Positions 1 through 8,756 of a stretch of 64,000 bases of DNA are shown here, piece after piece; the stretch's first letter is position 1; the number at the start of each line of letters is the position of its first letter. The stretch is from assembly GCA_030019205.1 (NCBI GenBank), contig JASEFH010000014.1, positions 1-64,000 of the forward strand. Direction: 5' to 3'. Both the position numbers and the translations under genes were made by a program. The notes under the pieces are model-generated. The model saw only the letters and a list, made by a program, of their open reading frames with translations, was not told where the DNA came from and did not search any database. The DNA is from Methanomicrobiales archaeon (GTDB taxonomy: Archaea; Halobacteriota; Methanomicrobia; Methanomicrobiales; JACTUA01).

Positions 1-122
<122 letters not shown>

Positions 123-428
123 GATCCTTCCTCAATGCGAGCTCAAATCCAGACAATACGAGCATAAGAACCCCTTATCCTGCCGCTCCCTCTTCCCGGT
201 CTTGCCGTATCAGGAGTGTGGTAAGGGATGTCCCCCCTATAAATATTCAAACGGAATCGCCCCGGACAAGCGCTCGGTGCAACAGGGTCTGCAGGATCGC
301 GGAAGGATGCCCCGCTGTCGCCGCCCGCACTCCGCGAGAGGCAGAGGGCCCATTGCGTGCGATTCGGCGGAGCGGATGCGCCCGGGGGGTCCACCGCCAT
401 CGAAAAGGATGCGGAGAGAGCCCCGCTG
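123..428. other. Intergenic region
   Basis: This gap lies between the DUF2124 gene and the truncated gene at the window edge. Frames here are short and have no recognisable protein signature. The only candidate signal is an AT-rich box at 238-247, which on the minus strand reads like an archaeal TATA element upstream of the start at 122. Confidence 0.5.
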
Positions 429-938
429 TCAGTACCTTCCGCCCGCGATCGGGTGTTCCTCCCTCCACACGTCCACGGGGGAGATGGTGGCGTCGATGAG
501 CAGGTCGAAGTCGAACGTCTTCAGCCAGCCCGCCTTTTCGAACATCTTCATGAAGCAGACCCCGACGAGCGAGGCCCCGTACTTGGCGATCGTGTCCGCC
601 ACCTGGTCCGCGGAGACGCCGGAGTTGGGCATGGAGAGCCCGCCCATCAGCACGATCACCCTGGGTCCCAGGGTCACGGAGTTCCGGCAGACCTGCATTC
701 CCACGTCGGGGACCAGCTCCAGCCGGAACGCCCTATCCTCCTTCGTCAGCGGCACGAAGACCTGCTCGACGGGGAGTGCGCGGATGGCGAACCCCAGGAG
801 CTCCACGAACGGGGTGCACGTACCCGGCACCCCGTAGTAGACGATCTGATCCCCCTCTTTGAGCCCGAGCCCCTCGATGAACGCCTTGAACGGGCGGAGG
901 ATTCCCGGTACGCTCTCAAACACCTCGTGCTTCTTCAT
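429..938 (-). CDS. DUF2124 family protein (methanogen-conserved)
   Basis: This 169-residue soluble protein has no signal peptide or membrane segment. The N-terminal half, with the GVPGTCTPFVELL stretch near residues 37-49 and a hydrophobic RVIVLMGGLSMP strand, matches my memory of the DUF2124 family, which is found mainly in methanogens and has no established function. The alternating hydrophobic strands and glycine-rich turns suggest a Rossmann-like alpha/beta fold (inference). The start at 938 is supported by a GGAAGGGA ribosome binding site about 6 nt upstream and by a TATA box at 1011-1020. The family assignment is from recall and was not checked by a search. Confidence 0.7.
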   Translation of the reverse strand: MKKHEVFESVPGILRPFKAFIEGLGLKEGDQIVYYGVPGTCTPFVELLGFAIRALPVEQVFVPLTKEDRAFRLELVPDVGMQVCRNSVTLGPRVIVLMGGLSMPNSGVSADQVADTIAKYGASLVGVCFMKMFEKAGWLKTFDFDLLIDATISPVDVWREEHPIAGGRY

Positions 939-1010
939 GGTCAGTCCCTTCCGGTATTCACGCTCGATGCCTGAGCAGACACCGCTGACAGGTAATATCT
1001 GCGGAGGAGA

Positions 1011-1020
1011 ATTTTAAAAT
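1011..1020 (-). promoter_or_regulatory. TATA box for the DUF2124 gene
   Basis: The near-palindromic ATTTTAAAAT lies about 75 nt upstream of the start at 938. With the usual archaeal spacing of about 25 nt to the start of transcription, it would give a leader of roughly 50 nt, consistent with the clear ribosome binding site. Confidence 0.45.
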
Positions 1021-1430
1021 TGCGGGAAATGGAGGGCCGGGCCGTTCTCCCCGGCAGACCGCCGCCCGTGCGCGCACAACGGCGATCGAGCGGGTACAAA
1101 TGGCGACGGTTCTGCCCTGCAAATTGGCAGATGGAGGTTCAGAAATGCATTTATGGCTTATAATTATTCAATAATGCTTTAAAACCCAAAAATATAATAT
1201 AGAAAAGTTTTAATAATATGATGCTGTAAAGACCTCCTAGGGACACGCCGCAGCGGACAGAGATGGCCTGGGCATGCGACGACTGTCCCTTGGCAAGTGG
1301 GGCAAATTGCCATACAGCACCTCAACCGACGCACAACCCCCTCTCAGCACGCCTCCTCCTCCACACGTACCCTCCTGAGGGGGGAAGAATATTTTTTGCG
1401 GGAAGGGCTCTCTCGATACCGGAATTTTTC

Positions 1431-1451
1431 CGCGGACCGGAGCGGTCCGCG
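1431..1451. other. Perfect 8-bp stem hairpin downstream of aEF-2
   Basis: CGCGGACC at 1431-1438 and GGTCCGCG at 1444-1451 form an 8-bp stem with a 5-nt loop, 40-60 nt past the aEF-2 stop. No T run follows it on the minus strand, so it is not a typical terminator. It could still act in RNA 3'-end processing or stability. Confidence 0.4.
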
Positions 1452-1490
1452 CCCGAAAAGGGGGGACAGGTCGCCTTACTGCCGGTGAGA

Positions 1491-3683
1491 TCAGGCGAGA
1501 TAATCGTCCGGGCGGGGCATCTCCGCCTTCAAACCCTTGCGCTTGCGGATGCTCATCACGACATCCTTCACCAGGCTGGAGGGGACCAGCTCGAATCCGC
1601 CGAACTCCGTGCTCCACATCGCTCTCCCCTCGGTCGCCGAGCGGATGTCGCCCGCAAAGCCGAAGAGTTCGGCAACCGGCGCCTTGCCGATGACCGCGAT
1701 GGAGTCCCCTTCGCTGACGATATCGAAGATCTGGCCGCGGCGCCCCTGGATCTGGGACGTCGCGTTGCCCATCTGGTCGGCGGGCACGTTGATCTGGATC
1801 TTCTGCACCGGCTCCATCAGGGAGTCGTTTGCCATCAGCATCCCCGCCTTGATCGCGGCACGCACCGCCGGGATCACCTGGGCGGGGCCGCGGTGGATCG
1901 CGTCCTCGTGCAGCTTGACGTCGACGAGGCGCACCTTGAGGTTCTGGACCGGTTCGTCGGCGAGCGGCCCGCCCGCAATCGCCTCGTGGAACCCCTCCAG
2001 TACCAGCTCCATCGTCTCGTTCAGGTACTGGATACCCTTCGTCATGTCGATGAAGATGTTCGTGCCCTGGATGTCCTTGACGCCCTTGGCCTCCTCCTTG
2101 TCCATGCCGGCCTGGATCAGGGCATTCCTCCGCTCCAGCTCCGGCATGGTCATGGACACGGCGCCGCTCTTGATCAGGTCCACGATGGCGTCCTCGAGCG
2201 GGCTGATCTCCAGGTAGAAGCGGTTGTGGCGGTTCGGGGACTTCCCCTCCACCGGGCCGGCCTTCTCCGTCACCGTCTCGCGGTAGACGACGATCGGCTC
2301 GGAGGTGACGATCTCCACGCCCTTGTCGCGCTTGATCCGCCCGGTGATGATCTCCAGGTGGAGCTCGCCCATGCCGCTGATCAGGTGCTCGCCGGTCTCC
2401 TCGTTGATCGAGACCTTCACGGTGGGATCCTCTTTGCCGACCTGGCGGAGCACCTCCACGAGCTTGGGGAGATCCTTCATGTTCTTCGCCTCGACGGCGA
2501 CCGTCATGACCGGTTCGCTGTAGTGCTTGAGCGACTCAAACGGCGTCATCTCCATCAGGCTGGTGACCGTCGAGCCCACGATCGCGTCCCGCAGCCCGAT
2601 AACGGCCGCGATGTTGCCGGCGGGGAGCTCCTCCACCTCGACCCGCTCCGGACCCATGAAGATGCCCACCTGCTGGATACGGTTCGCCTTGCCGGCGGTC
2701 CCCATCACGTAGAGCTCCATGCCGCGCTTCAGCCTGCCGGAGAAGAGCCTGCCCGTGGCGACCTCGCCGGCGTGGGGGTCGAAGCTGATGTCCGTCACCA
2801 TCAGGGCGACGGGCCCGTTGGGGTCGCAGGCGAGCATCGCCCTGCCCTCCGGTGTCTCCTTGTCGCCGTGCCAGATCACGTGGATACGCCGTTTCTGCGC
2901 CTCGATGGGGTTCGGGAGGTGTTTGACGACCATGTCCAGGATGACTGCGTAGAGCGGGCTCTGCTTGGCGAGCCATTTCATGTCGTTCGCGCGGCACTTC
3001 TGGTAGACGTCTTTGAAGGAGACGCCGCTCTTCTTCATGAAGGGGACCGAGACCGCCCACTTGTAGAGTGCGGAGCCGAAGGCGACGGAGCCGTTCGCGG
3101 CGTCCAGCTTCCAGCCCTGGTTGTAGCGCTCCTCGTTGATCCCCTTGATCAGCTTGTTGACCTTGTCGATTACGCGACCCAGGCGGATCTGCATCTCCTG
3201 CTCGTCCACCTTGAGTTCGTTGATCAGGCGGTCGACCTTGTTGATGAAGAGCACCGGCCGCACCTGCTCCTTCAGGGCCTGGCGCAGCACAGTCTCGGTC
3301 TGGGGCATCGTGCCCTCGACGGCATCGACCACGACGACGGCGCCGTCGACCGCCCGCATCGCGCGTGTCACGTCGCCCCCGAAGTCCACGTGGCCGGGGG
3401 TATCGATCATGTTGATCAGGTACTCCTGACCCCCGTACTCGTGCACCATCGAGACGTTGCTCGCGTCGATGGTGATCCCGCGCGCCTGCTCCTCCTCGTC
3501 CGAGTCCATGAAGAGCTGCCGTCCGGCGAGCTCCTCGCTGATCATCCCCGCACCGGCGAGGAGGTTATCCGAGAGCGTGGTCTTGCCGTGATCGATATGC
3601 GCTACGATCCCGATGTTCCTGATCCGTTCGGGCTGACCCATGAGCTGGGTTACCCGATCTACCATCTTCTTTCCTCGTGCCAT
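1491..3683 (-). CDS. fusA: Translation elongation factor aEF-2
   Basis: This 730-residue GTPase catalyses ribosomal translocation. The G1 motif AHIDHGKTT is at residues 28-36, followed by the switch II DTPGH and the NKVDRL nucleotide-specificity motif. The domain IV loop [12 protein letters not shown], near residues 591-602, carries the histidine that is converted to diphthamide in archaeal and eukaryotic EF-2. The length is normal for the family. The ATG at 3683 has a GGAG ribosome binding site 7 nt upstream. It follows rps7 by 27 bp in the conserved order rps12-rps7-fusA, so it probably shares the ribosomal transcript. Confidence 0.98.
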   Translation of the reverse strand: MARGKKMVDRVTQLMGQPERIRNIGIVAHIDHGKTTLSDNLLAGAGMISEELAGRQLFMDSDEEEQARGITIDASNVSMVHEYGGQEYLINMIDTPGHVDFGGDVTRAMRAVDGAVVVVDAVEGTMPQTETVLRQALKEQVRPVLFINKVDRLINELKVDEQEMQIRLGRVIDKVNKLIKGINEERYNQGWKLDAANGSVAFGSALYKWAVSVPFMKKSGVSFKDVYQKCRANDMKWLAKQSPLYAVILDMVVKHLPNPIEAQKRRIHVIWHGDKETPEGRAMLACDPNGPVALMVTDISFDPHAGEVATGRLFSGRLKRGMELYVMGTAGKANRIQQVGIFMGPERVEVEELPAGNIAAVIGLRDAIVGSTVTSLMEMTPFESLKHYSEPVMTVAVEAKNMKDLPKLVEVLRQVGKEDPTVKVSINEETGEHLISGMGELHLEIITGRIKRDKGVEIVTSEPIVVYRETVTEKAGPVEGKSPNRHNRFYLEISPLEDAIVDLIKSGAVSMTMPELERRNALIQAGMDKEEAKGVKDIQGTNIFIDMTKGIQYLNETMELVLEGFHEAIAGGPLADEPVQNLKVRLVDVKLHEDAIHRGPAQVIPAVRAAIKAGMLMANDSLMEPVQKIQINVPADQMGNATSQIQGRRGQIFDIVSEGDSIAVIGKAPVAELFGFAGDIRSATEGRAMWSTEFGGFELVPSSLVKDVVMSIRKRKGLKAEMPRPDDYLA

Positions 3684-3710
3684 GCTGTAACTCCGAAAAA
3701 AGTATCCGCA

Positions 3711-4328
3711 TTATCGGGAGGCCTTGGCGATGCGCTCCCGCTCTTCCTTCTTGGCGACCGAGTACGCCCTCGAGTCGCCGCGCGCCGCTGCAATCAATTC
3801 GTCTGCGAGGACCTCTGCGACATCCTTCTTGCTGTTCCGGGACCCGCTGTAGACCGCATCGGATATGAACCGGAGCGCCGTGTTGACCCGGCGGGTCGGC
3901 GCGGTGTCCACGGACTTGGGGACGTTGATCCCCCCGTACTTCAGGCGCACCGTCTCCTCGCGGGGTCCGGCGTTGGCGATCGCGTCCACGAGCACCTGCA
4001 CCGGGTTCTTCTTGGTCCTCTGGTGGATGATCTCGAACGCGTCTTTCGTGATGCGGAGCGCCCGCTCCTTGGCGCCGGTGTTCATCTCGCTCTGCATCAG
4101 GCGGTTGATGAGACGCTCGACGATGAGCATCTCGGCTTTTGCGAACTGCTGACGGGTCAGCTTGCCCCCGGAGTGGGGGACGATCATGGACTGCAGGTTG
4201 ATGTAGCGCTTGAGGCCCGGGTCCTTGATCTCGACCTCGCTCATGTCCCAGCGGTTGAAGAGCAGCCGGGGCGGACCCTGCTGCTCACCCTCTCTCCTCT
4301 CTCCGACTGCTTCGATTGCCTCTGCCAT
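3711..4328 (-). CDS. rps7: 30S ribosomal protein S7
   Basis: This 205-residue protein binds the 3' domain of 16S rRNA in the small-subunit head. Recognisable stretches are LLFNRWDMSEVEIKDPGLKR, SMIVPHSGGK, the basic segment ERALRITKDAFEIIHQRTKK, and the C-terminal SKKDVAEVLADELIAAARGD. I chose the ATG at 4328, which has AGGTGATC just upstream, over an in-frame GTG at 4337. With this start the gene begins 5 bp after the rps12 stop, as expected for a tight operon with rps12 and fusA. Confidence 0.97.
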   Translation of the reverse strand: MAEAIEAVGERREGEQQGPPRLLFNRWDMSEVEIKDPGLKRYINLQSMIVPHSGGKLTRQQFAKAEMLIVERLINRLMQSEMNTGAKERALRITKDAFEIIHQRTKKNPVQVLVDAIANAGPREETVRLKYGGINVPKSVDTAPTRRVNTALRFISDAVYSGSRNSKKDVAEVLADELIAAARGDSRAYSVAKKEERERIAKASR

Positions 4329-4333
4329 GCCGA

Positions 4334-4762
4334 TCACCTGCGCGGCTTCTCCTTCCTCCCGATCACCAGCTCGCGGAGGCTGACGTTGTTCACGCTCGTG
4401 ACGACGTAGCGGACGCCGGGAATGTCGCCCATGGAGCGTCCCAGCCGCCCGCCGATTCCGGCGATCTCGACCTCGTCGTGCTCGTCGATGAAGTTGATGG
4501 CGCCGTCACCGACCGCAAATGCCGTCACCTGGCGCCCGTTCTTGATCAGCTGGACGCGCACCGCCTTGCGGATGGCGGAGTTCGGCTGCTTGGCCTCGAT
4601 GCCGATCTTCTCGAGCACGATCCCCCGCGCCTGCGGAGCGCCCTCCAGGGGATCGGCCTTCTCGTCGAGATGGAGCATGCGCCGTGCGAAGTTCTTGTTG
4701 CTCCAGCGGAACTTCTTGGAGTCCCTCTTGAGTTTCCTCGCTGCGAATTTACCCTGTCCCAT
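4334..4762 (-). CDS. rps12: 30S ribosomal protein S12
   Basis: This 142-residue decoding-centre protein starts [12 protein letters not shown], the usual archaeal/eukaryotic S12 (S23) N-terminus, so the ATG at 4762 is preferred over an upstream in-frame ATG at 4804. The signature [19 protein letters not shown] is present in the middle. A GAGGG ribosome binding site lies about 8 nt upstream. It is the first gene of the minus-strand run rps12-rps7-fusA and is divergent from queD. Confidence 0.97.
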   Translation of the reverse strand: MGQGKFAARKLKRDSKKFRWSNKNFARRMLHLDEKADPLEGAPQARGIVLEKIGIEAKQPNSAIRKAVRVQLIKNGRQVTAFAVGDGAINFIDEHDEVEIAGIGGRLGRSMGDIPGVRYVVTSVNNVSLRELVIGRKEKPRR

Positions 4763-4920
4763 ATGGATAACCCTCGTTATTTTCGCAAAATGCGGACCTC
4801 TCATCGTTGCGATGCAGTGCCACGCGCGGAATGAATGTTTTGTATTGCGACAATTCTTCCGGTTGCTTATATCAATGAGACGTTCCTAATTATAATATTA
4901 TACCTTGCGGAGTTTCTAGC
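4763..4920. promoter_or_regulatory. Divergent promoter region rps12 / queD
   Basis: This AT-rich intergenic stretch contains an AATTATAATATTATACC segment near 4888-4905, placed to direct a very short leader to the queD GTG at 4921. A TGATATAAGC box near 4868-4877 in the opposite sense could drive rps12. A GGAG ribosome binding site precedes queD. Confidence 0.5.
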
Positions 4921-5334
4921 GTGAAGACCCGGATCTACAAGGAAGTATCCTTCGACGCGACCCACCGCCTCCTCCACTACGAGGGGAAGTGCTACAACCT
5001 GCACGGGCACCGCTGGAGGGTCGAGGTCTGGATCGAGGGGGATGTCGACGAGGAGACCATGATCCTGGTCGACTATAATACGATCAAGGGGATCATCGAA
5101 CGGTTCGACCACCAGGTGATCCTGAACGAGGAGGACCCGATGGTCCCCTGCATCCGGGCGTTCCAGGAGGTGGTGACCACCCCGGGGGACCCGACGAGCG
5201 AGCTCCTGGCGGGTGTCATGGTCGACCTTCTCAACCGCGAGTGCCGGTTGAACGGGAGCACCGCACAGGTGGTGCGGATCCGCGTGTGGGAGTCCCCCAC
5301 CTGCTACGCCGAGATCTCCTATGCAGATCAGTGA
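4921..5334 (+). CDS. queD: 6-carboxy-5,6,7,8-tetrahydropterin synthase
   Basis: This 137-residue PTPS-family enzyme converts 7,8-dihydroneopterin triphosphate to 6-carboxytetrahydropterin, the second step toward preQ0 and hence archaeosine in tRNA. The zinc and catalytic motif CYNLHGH is near residues 27-33, with the upstream histidine in FDATHRL also conserved. The start codon is GTG, directly behind a TATA-rich promoter and a GGAG site. The 3' end overlaps queE by 14 bp, so the two are co-transcribed. It is distinguished from eukaryotic-type PTPS by the CxxxHGH motif and the queE neighbour. Confidence 0.93.
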   Translation: MKTRIYKEVSFDATHRLLHYEGKCYNLHGHRWRVEVWIEGDVDEETMILVDYNTIKGIIERFDHQVILNEEDPMVPCIRAFQEVVTTPGDPTSELLAGVMVDLLNRECRLNGSTAQVVRIRVWESPTCYAEISYADQ

Positions 5335-5926
5335 GATATTCCGGAGCATCCAGGGCGAGGGGAGGGAGCAGGGCAGAATAACCACATTTATCCGCTCCGC
5401 CGGCTGCAACCTCCGCTGCCGCTGGTGCGACACCCGCTACGCCTGGGACGGCGGCACCGAGATGGATATACCCGGGATCCTGGAGCGGGTCGAGGCGCTG
5501 GGGTGCCGGCGGATATGCGTAACCGGCGGGGAGCCCCTGCTCCAGGACGATCTGCCGCTGCTGGTGGAAACGCTCTTTAAAGGGGGCTACGCTGTCGGGA
5601 TCGAGACGAACGGCACGCTGGATTTTGCGCACCTGCAGCCGTACGCCGCGATCTGCATGGACGTGAAGTGCCCGTCCTCCGGCGAGGAGAGCGATCTCTC
5701 CCTGCTCGCGCGGATCACGGCGCGGGACAGCGTGAAGTTCGTCGTCGGCGGACGGGCGGATCTGGCGTACGCGGAGGGTGTCATCGCCCGGTACCCCATC
5801 GCGGGGGAGGTGTTCGTCTCCCCGGTCTTCGGGTCCGACTATGCGGAGATCGCGGCGTACATCCTGGAGCACGACCTGCCGGTGCGGCTCCAGCTCCAGC
5901 TGCACCGCATCATCGGGGTGCGGTAA
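5321..5926 (+). CDS. queE: 7-carboxy-7-deazaguanine synthase (radical SAM)
   Basis: This 201-residue radical SAM enzyme rearranges carboxytetrahydropterin to 7-carboxy-7-deazaguanine. The [4Fe-4S] motif CNLRCRWC has C29, C33 and C36. It is preceded by the QueE-typical SIQGEG and followed by CVTGGEPLLQ, which supplies the SAM-binding GGE. The start lies inside queD (14-bp overlap). The usual partner queC is not in this window. The DNA immediately downstream is degenerate transposase sequence, so an insertion may have disrupted the operon's 3' side. Confidence 0.95.
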   Translation: MQISEIFRSIQGEGREQGRITTFIRSAGCNLRCRWCDTRYAWDGGTEMDIPGILERVEALGCRRICVTGGEPLLQDDLPLLVETLFKGGYAVGIETNGTLDFAHLQPYAAICMDVKCPSSGEESDLSLLARITARDSVKFVVGGRADLAYAEGVIARYPIAGEVFVSPVFGSDYAEIAAYILEHDLPVRLQLQLHRIIGVR

Positions 5927-6485
5927 CAGGTAAAGATTACATCGTACTGCTCTGCATCCCCTATGAGATCTCAGGGATAGGACCCGCAGTCTCTCGGGAT
6001 CGAACACCCATCGCCACCCATGCCGGGGAGTTCTCTCTCCTCGAGGGAGGGGCCCTCCTCTCCTACGTCCTGGAGGTGAAGACAATCCAGGGCAGTTCTC
6101 CGGACGCCCTCAAGAACCACTATCACGACCTCTTCACCACCACGAAGGCCCTGCACGCCATCGGTGGGCGGCCGGACACCATGACCTTCCTGCAAAGCCT
6201 TCCGCACCCCGAAGAACGACCTCCAGGTGCTGCCGCTCCCGGTGAAGAAGGAGTCCGCCCTGAAGGGACTATTGTTCGTGACCTTCCTCTCCCTGATCGT
6301 GCGGATGCGGCCGCTCAAACGGATGCAGGAGACCGGGCTGCTGGAGGAGTACCCCTTGGAAGGGATGCTGCGGGAACTGGCGAAGATCAAGAAGGTCCGG
6401 CTGGCCACCGGTGAGATCCTCCCCACGGAAGTATCGAAGCGGCAGCGGATGATCCTGGATGCATCGGGATTATGTGCTTAAAGAT
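5927..6485 (+). pseudogene. Degenerate IS1634/IS4-like transposase remnant
   Basis: The frame at about 6190-6481 encodes KNDLQVLPLPVKKESALKG, then a hydrophobic LLFVTFLSLIVRMRPL and a C-terminus ending TEVSKRQRMILDASGL. This pattern is typical of the C-terminal end of IS1634/IS4-type DDE transposases. There is no start codon or catalytic core in frame. The preceding stretch (5990-6190) reads open in a different frame, so at least one frameshift has occurred. It begins immediately after the queE stop. The family name is from recall, and no terminal repeats were found. Confidence 0.55.
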
Positions 6486-6811
6486 CTGGAGATCAGGTAC
6501 CGAGTGTAGGGGGTGAACGTGAATTTCACTGCCCGAGAACCGCTGAATCCATATGGTCCGGCGCCCTGTAGAACCGCCCACCCAGACCGCTGGCGGTCCA
6601 AATCCTGACCGATCCACTTACCTGGAGGGCAAGAGGGAGATCGGAACTTCTGATGGAGATCCGCCCAGGTCATTGGTTGATTGTAATACTGCTCTTTGCA
6701 TTCCTCTGTCAGATTGTTAAAATAATCTGGGGAGACATTCTCCAAATATTCACCGAGGGATATGTTGTTGTTCCATAATATCGCGGCCATTTCTTCGTTC
6801 ACCTCGCCCAT
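6470..6811 (-). CDS. Hypothetical protein, possibly a fragment
   Basis: An ATG at 6811, directly behind a GAGGGGG site, opens a frame whose first 56 residues look like a genuine soluble protein: acidic and asparagine-rich, with MAAILWNNNISLGEYLENVS and EECKEQYYNQPMTW. The remainder, read from GC-rich sequence, is Pro/Gly/Ser-rich and unconvincing, so the 3' end may have been lost and replaced by unrelated DNA. It lies between two pieces of transposase debris. I do not recognise a family. Confidence 0.3.
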   Translation of the reverse strand: MGEVNEEMAAILWNNNISLGEYLENVSPDYFNNLTEECKEQYYNQPMTWADLHQKFRSPSCPPGKWIGQDLDRQRSGWAVLQGAGPYGFSGSRAVKFTFTPYTRYLISRSLST

Positions 6812-6923
6812 CCCCCTCGGTTGGGAGGTTCTGCGGCATACTGCAGCCACATCCACTGTTGATGATATTAGCGCTGTAATAAGCCTGAACCTTTAAACGA
6901 ATACGGATGCAATGATAACGAGC

Positions 6924-7883
6924 TTAATTGTAAAAAGGATGTGTATTTTTGGCCCTGTAGAAACTCCCGGGGATGACAATAATGAGAGTTTTCTCAATCC
7001 ACCTATCCAGATTGTAGACAAGGATCTTGACCCTGATCTCCTTGAGCGGGTGCCCGTATTTCCGCGCCTTCGGGCTCTCTCCGAACCGCCTCTTCAGGAC
7101 GGAGAGTGCAGTTTCCACGAGGTTTCTCCGATGATAGAGCGTTCCATCAAAGGACCGGGCGATCTCGCGTCGATACCTCCCGTAGATCCATTTCCGCTTT
7201 CTCGCACGGACGCGGATCCGGGAGTCAGCCTGCAACTGCTCCCGGATCAGAACATGGAGATCCTCGGCATCGTATCCCTCGTCCAGGACGTAGCAGGCCG
7301 ATCGCCGTAGGCGGTGACAGGACTTCAGGAGGTTCTCGGCATGGAGCACATCGTGGACCGGCTGCTGCGAGAACGTGAACCCGGTGACGATCTGCCGCTC
7401 GGTATCCACGGCAATCGATGTCCTGATGAACCGTTTCCGCGTTTTTCCCGTCCTCCCGGAACAGTAGGAACTGGCATAAGAGGTGGTGAATCCGGAGGAA
7501 TCGATGGCCGTGATGGGGATGATCTCTCCCCAACGGTACACGAGGTGAAGAATCCGTTTCAGGAGGATATTCAGGGACATGGACCGGATCCGAGCCATGA
7601 ACTTCGGGAGCGTGGTGAAATGCGGAACCCGGGCAAGATCCAGGTGTTCCTGAAGGGGAGTCATCAATTCCAGGATCTCCGTCATATCCCGATAATCCTC
7701 TCCGGGATATTCCTTCAACAGGAGAAGGACGGGGAGTTGATGCTGGGTGTAGGTCCTTCGGGACTACTTGCCGGAGTACAGGGGAATGCGGGAGCTCTGT
7801 ACGATGGGATAGGCTGCTTCAAGAAACCTGATATCCTCGTTGGATGCCCTGAATAGTGGCTCCTTGTGGCTTATTATTGGCAT
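6924..7883 (-). pseudogene. IS5-like DDE transposase interrupted by in-frame TAG
   Basis: The full frame runs from an ATG at 7883 (MPIISHKEPLFRASNED) to a TAA at 6924, 320 codons. Codon 40 (7766-7764 on the minus strand) is TAG, in the context YSGK-stop-SRRTYTQ where related transposases, as I recall them, carry tyrosine. Downstream the protein is intact: AIDSSGF carries a DDE aspartate, then RFIRTSIAVDTERQIVTG, DEGYDAEDLH and a C-terminal RRNLVETALSVLKRRFGE containing the glutamate region. An internal TTG at 7718 could give a 264-residue N-truncated protein. No convincing terminal inverted repeats were found. Confidence 0.75.
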
Positions 7884-8258
7884 ATACGGATAGGGGGGCC
7901 GCTCGTACTTAAGATCTTTCGGTCGAGAGGGGATACTCTATCGTTTGTGAATGAATTCTACAGAGCCGAAAAAATCAAGGAGGTCCTCGAGAGTTATGAT
8001 TCATCTCAGGCAGTCTTGATCCCCTCATGGTTCGTAGAATACATTGCCCTCGATCTTTTCTTGAGCATCTGATCCACCTGAGGATAATAGACTCCGACCG
8101 GGAATGGAAAAGTCCAGGGCTGGGACTACGACTGACCAGGTTGAGGTCTTTACCCCGGACAGCCCCATCAACTTTAGGTATCTGCAGGCACCATCCTCTT
8201 CTATGTGTGTAGAGAGCCCCTCGACTATGATGCGCTTTTTAAACATCATCGGGGTGAG
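7884..8258. other. Gene-poor region with a possible decayed gene
   Basis: On the minus strand, 8249-8025 encodes a 74-residue frame (MMFKKRIIVEGLSTHIEEDG and onward) that looks more protein-like than chance, but it ends abruptly and overlaps the nudix promoter. A plus-strand frame at 7866-8072 has similar quality. Neither has a recognised family. I read the region as insertion-sequence debris next to the broken transposase. Confidence 0.3.
8234..8241 (+). promoter_or_regulatory. TATA box for the nudix gene
   Basis: A TTTTTAAA element lies about 22-25 nt before the ATG pair at 8259 and 8262. This is the spacing expected for a leaderless or near-leaderless archaeal transcript, and it supports a start at 8259 over the upstream in-frame ATG at 8205. 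Confidence 0.45.
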
Positions 8259-8756
8259 ATGATGGAGATATTCCGATCGAACCGGCTTTCCATCGAGAAG
8301 AACCTCTACACCCTGCCCGACGGCACGGAGAAGGAGCGGGTGGTGGTGCGCCCCGGGGACGCCGTCGCCATTCTTCCCCGGGACGGGGCGTACTGCTACC
8401 TGATCCGACAGTACCGCTTTGCCATCGACCGCTACATCCTGGAGGCGCCCGCGGGAACGATGAATGCAGGGGAGAGACCGGAGGAGACGGCCCGCCGCGA
8501 ACTGATCGAAGAGACCGGGTTCAGCGCTGGAGAGCTGCTGCCGCGGGGCTGCATCTACACCACCCCGGGCTACACGACGGAGAGGATCTACCTCTTCGAG
8601 GCGCGGGATCTCGCCGCCTCCCGCGAGTTCGAGAAGGACGAGGACGAGATCATCGAGGTGGTGCCGCTGCGGATGGATGCGGTGCACGCGATGATCCGCG
8701 AGGGGGCGATCTGCGATGCCAAGACGATCTGCCTGGCATACCAGTGCCTGCGGTAA
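8259..8756 (+). CDS. Nudix hydrolase, ADP-ribose pyrophosphatase type
   Basis: This 165-residue protein has a complete Nudix box (G-x5-E-x7-REUxEExGU): GTMNAGERPEETARR then ELIEETGF. The box is followed by TTPGYTTERIYLF, typical of ADP-ribose/ADP-sugar pyrophosphatases. It would hydrolyse a nucleoside diphosphate linked to another moiety, most likely ADP-ribose (family-level inference). GGGGTGAG precedes the ATG at 8259, and a TATA box at 8234 fits a leaderless start. The stop falls inside the predicted start of the lipoprotein gene downstream (41-bp overlap), so the two are probably co-transcribed. Confidence 0.88.
   Translation: MMEIFRSNRLSIEKNLYTLPDGTEKERVVVRPGDAVAILPRDGAYCYLIRQYRFAIDRYILEAPAGTMNAGERPEETARRELIEETGFSAGELLPRGCIYTTPGYTTERIYLFEARDLAASREFEKDEDEIIEVVPLRMDAVHAMIREGAICDAKTICLAYQCLR

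Larger units (their letters stand above)
939..1490. other. Intergenic region with AT-rich core
   Basis: This 550-bp stretch separates the end of the aEF-2 gene from DUF2124. Positions 1145-1235 are strikingly AT-rich compared with the neighbouring genes, with several TTTAAAA/TATAATAT-like boxes. Open frames crossing 1237-1617 are shadows of the aEF-2 3' end. No tRNA or small-protein signature was recognised. Confidence 0.5.

Noticed and set aside
1431-1451. Intrinsic terminator for aEF-2
   Set aside because: The hairpin is perfect but is followed by A-rich rather than T-rich sequence on the transcribed strand, so it was listed only as a hairpin.
1263-4409. A 1048-codon open frame on the plus strand
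   Set aside because: It is antisense to aEF-2 and rps7. Its translation is rich in His, Leu, Asp and Arg repeats typical of the complement of GC-rich coding DNA, with no protein family.
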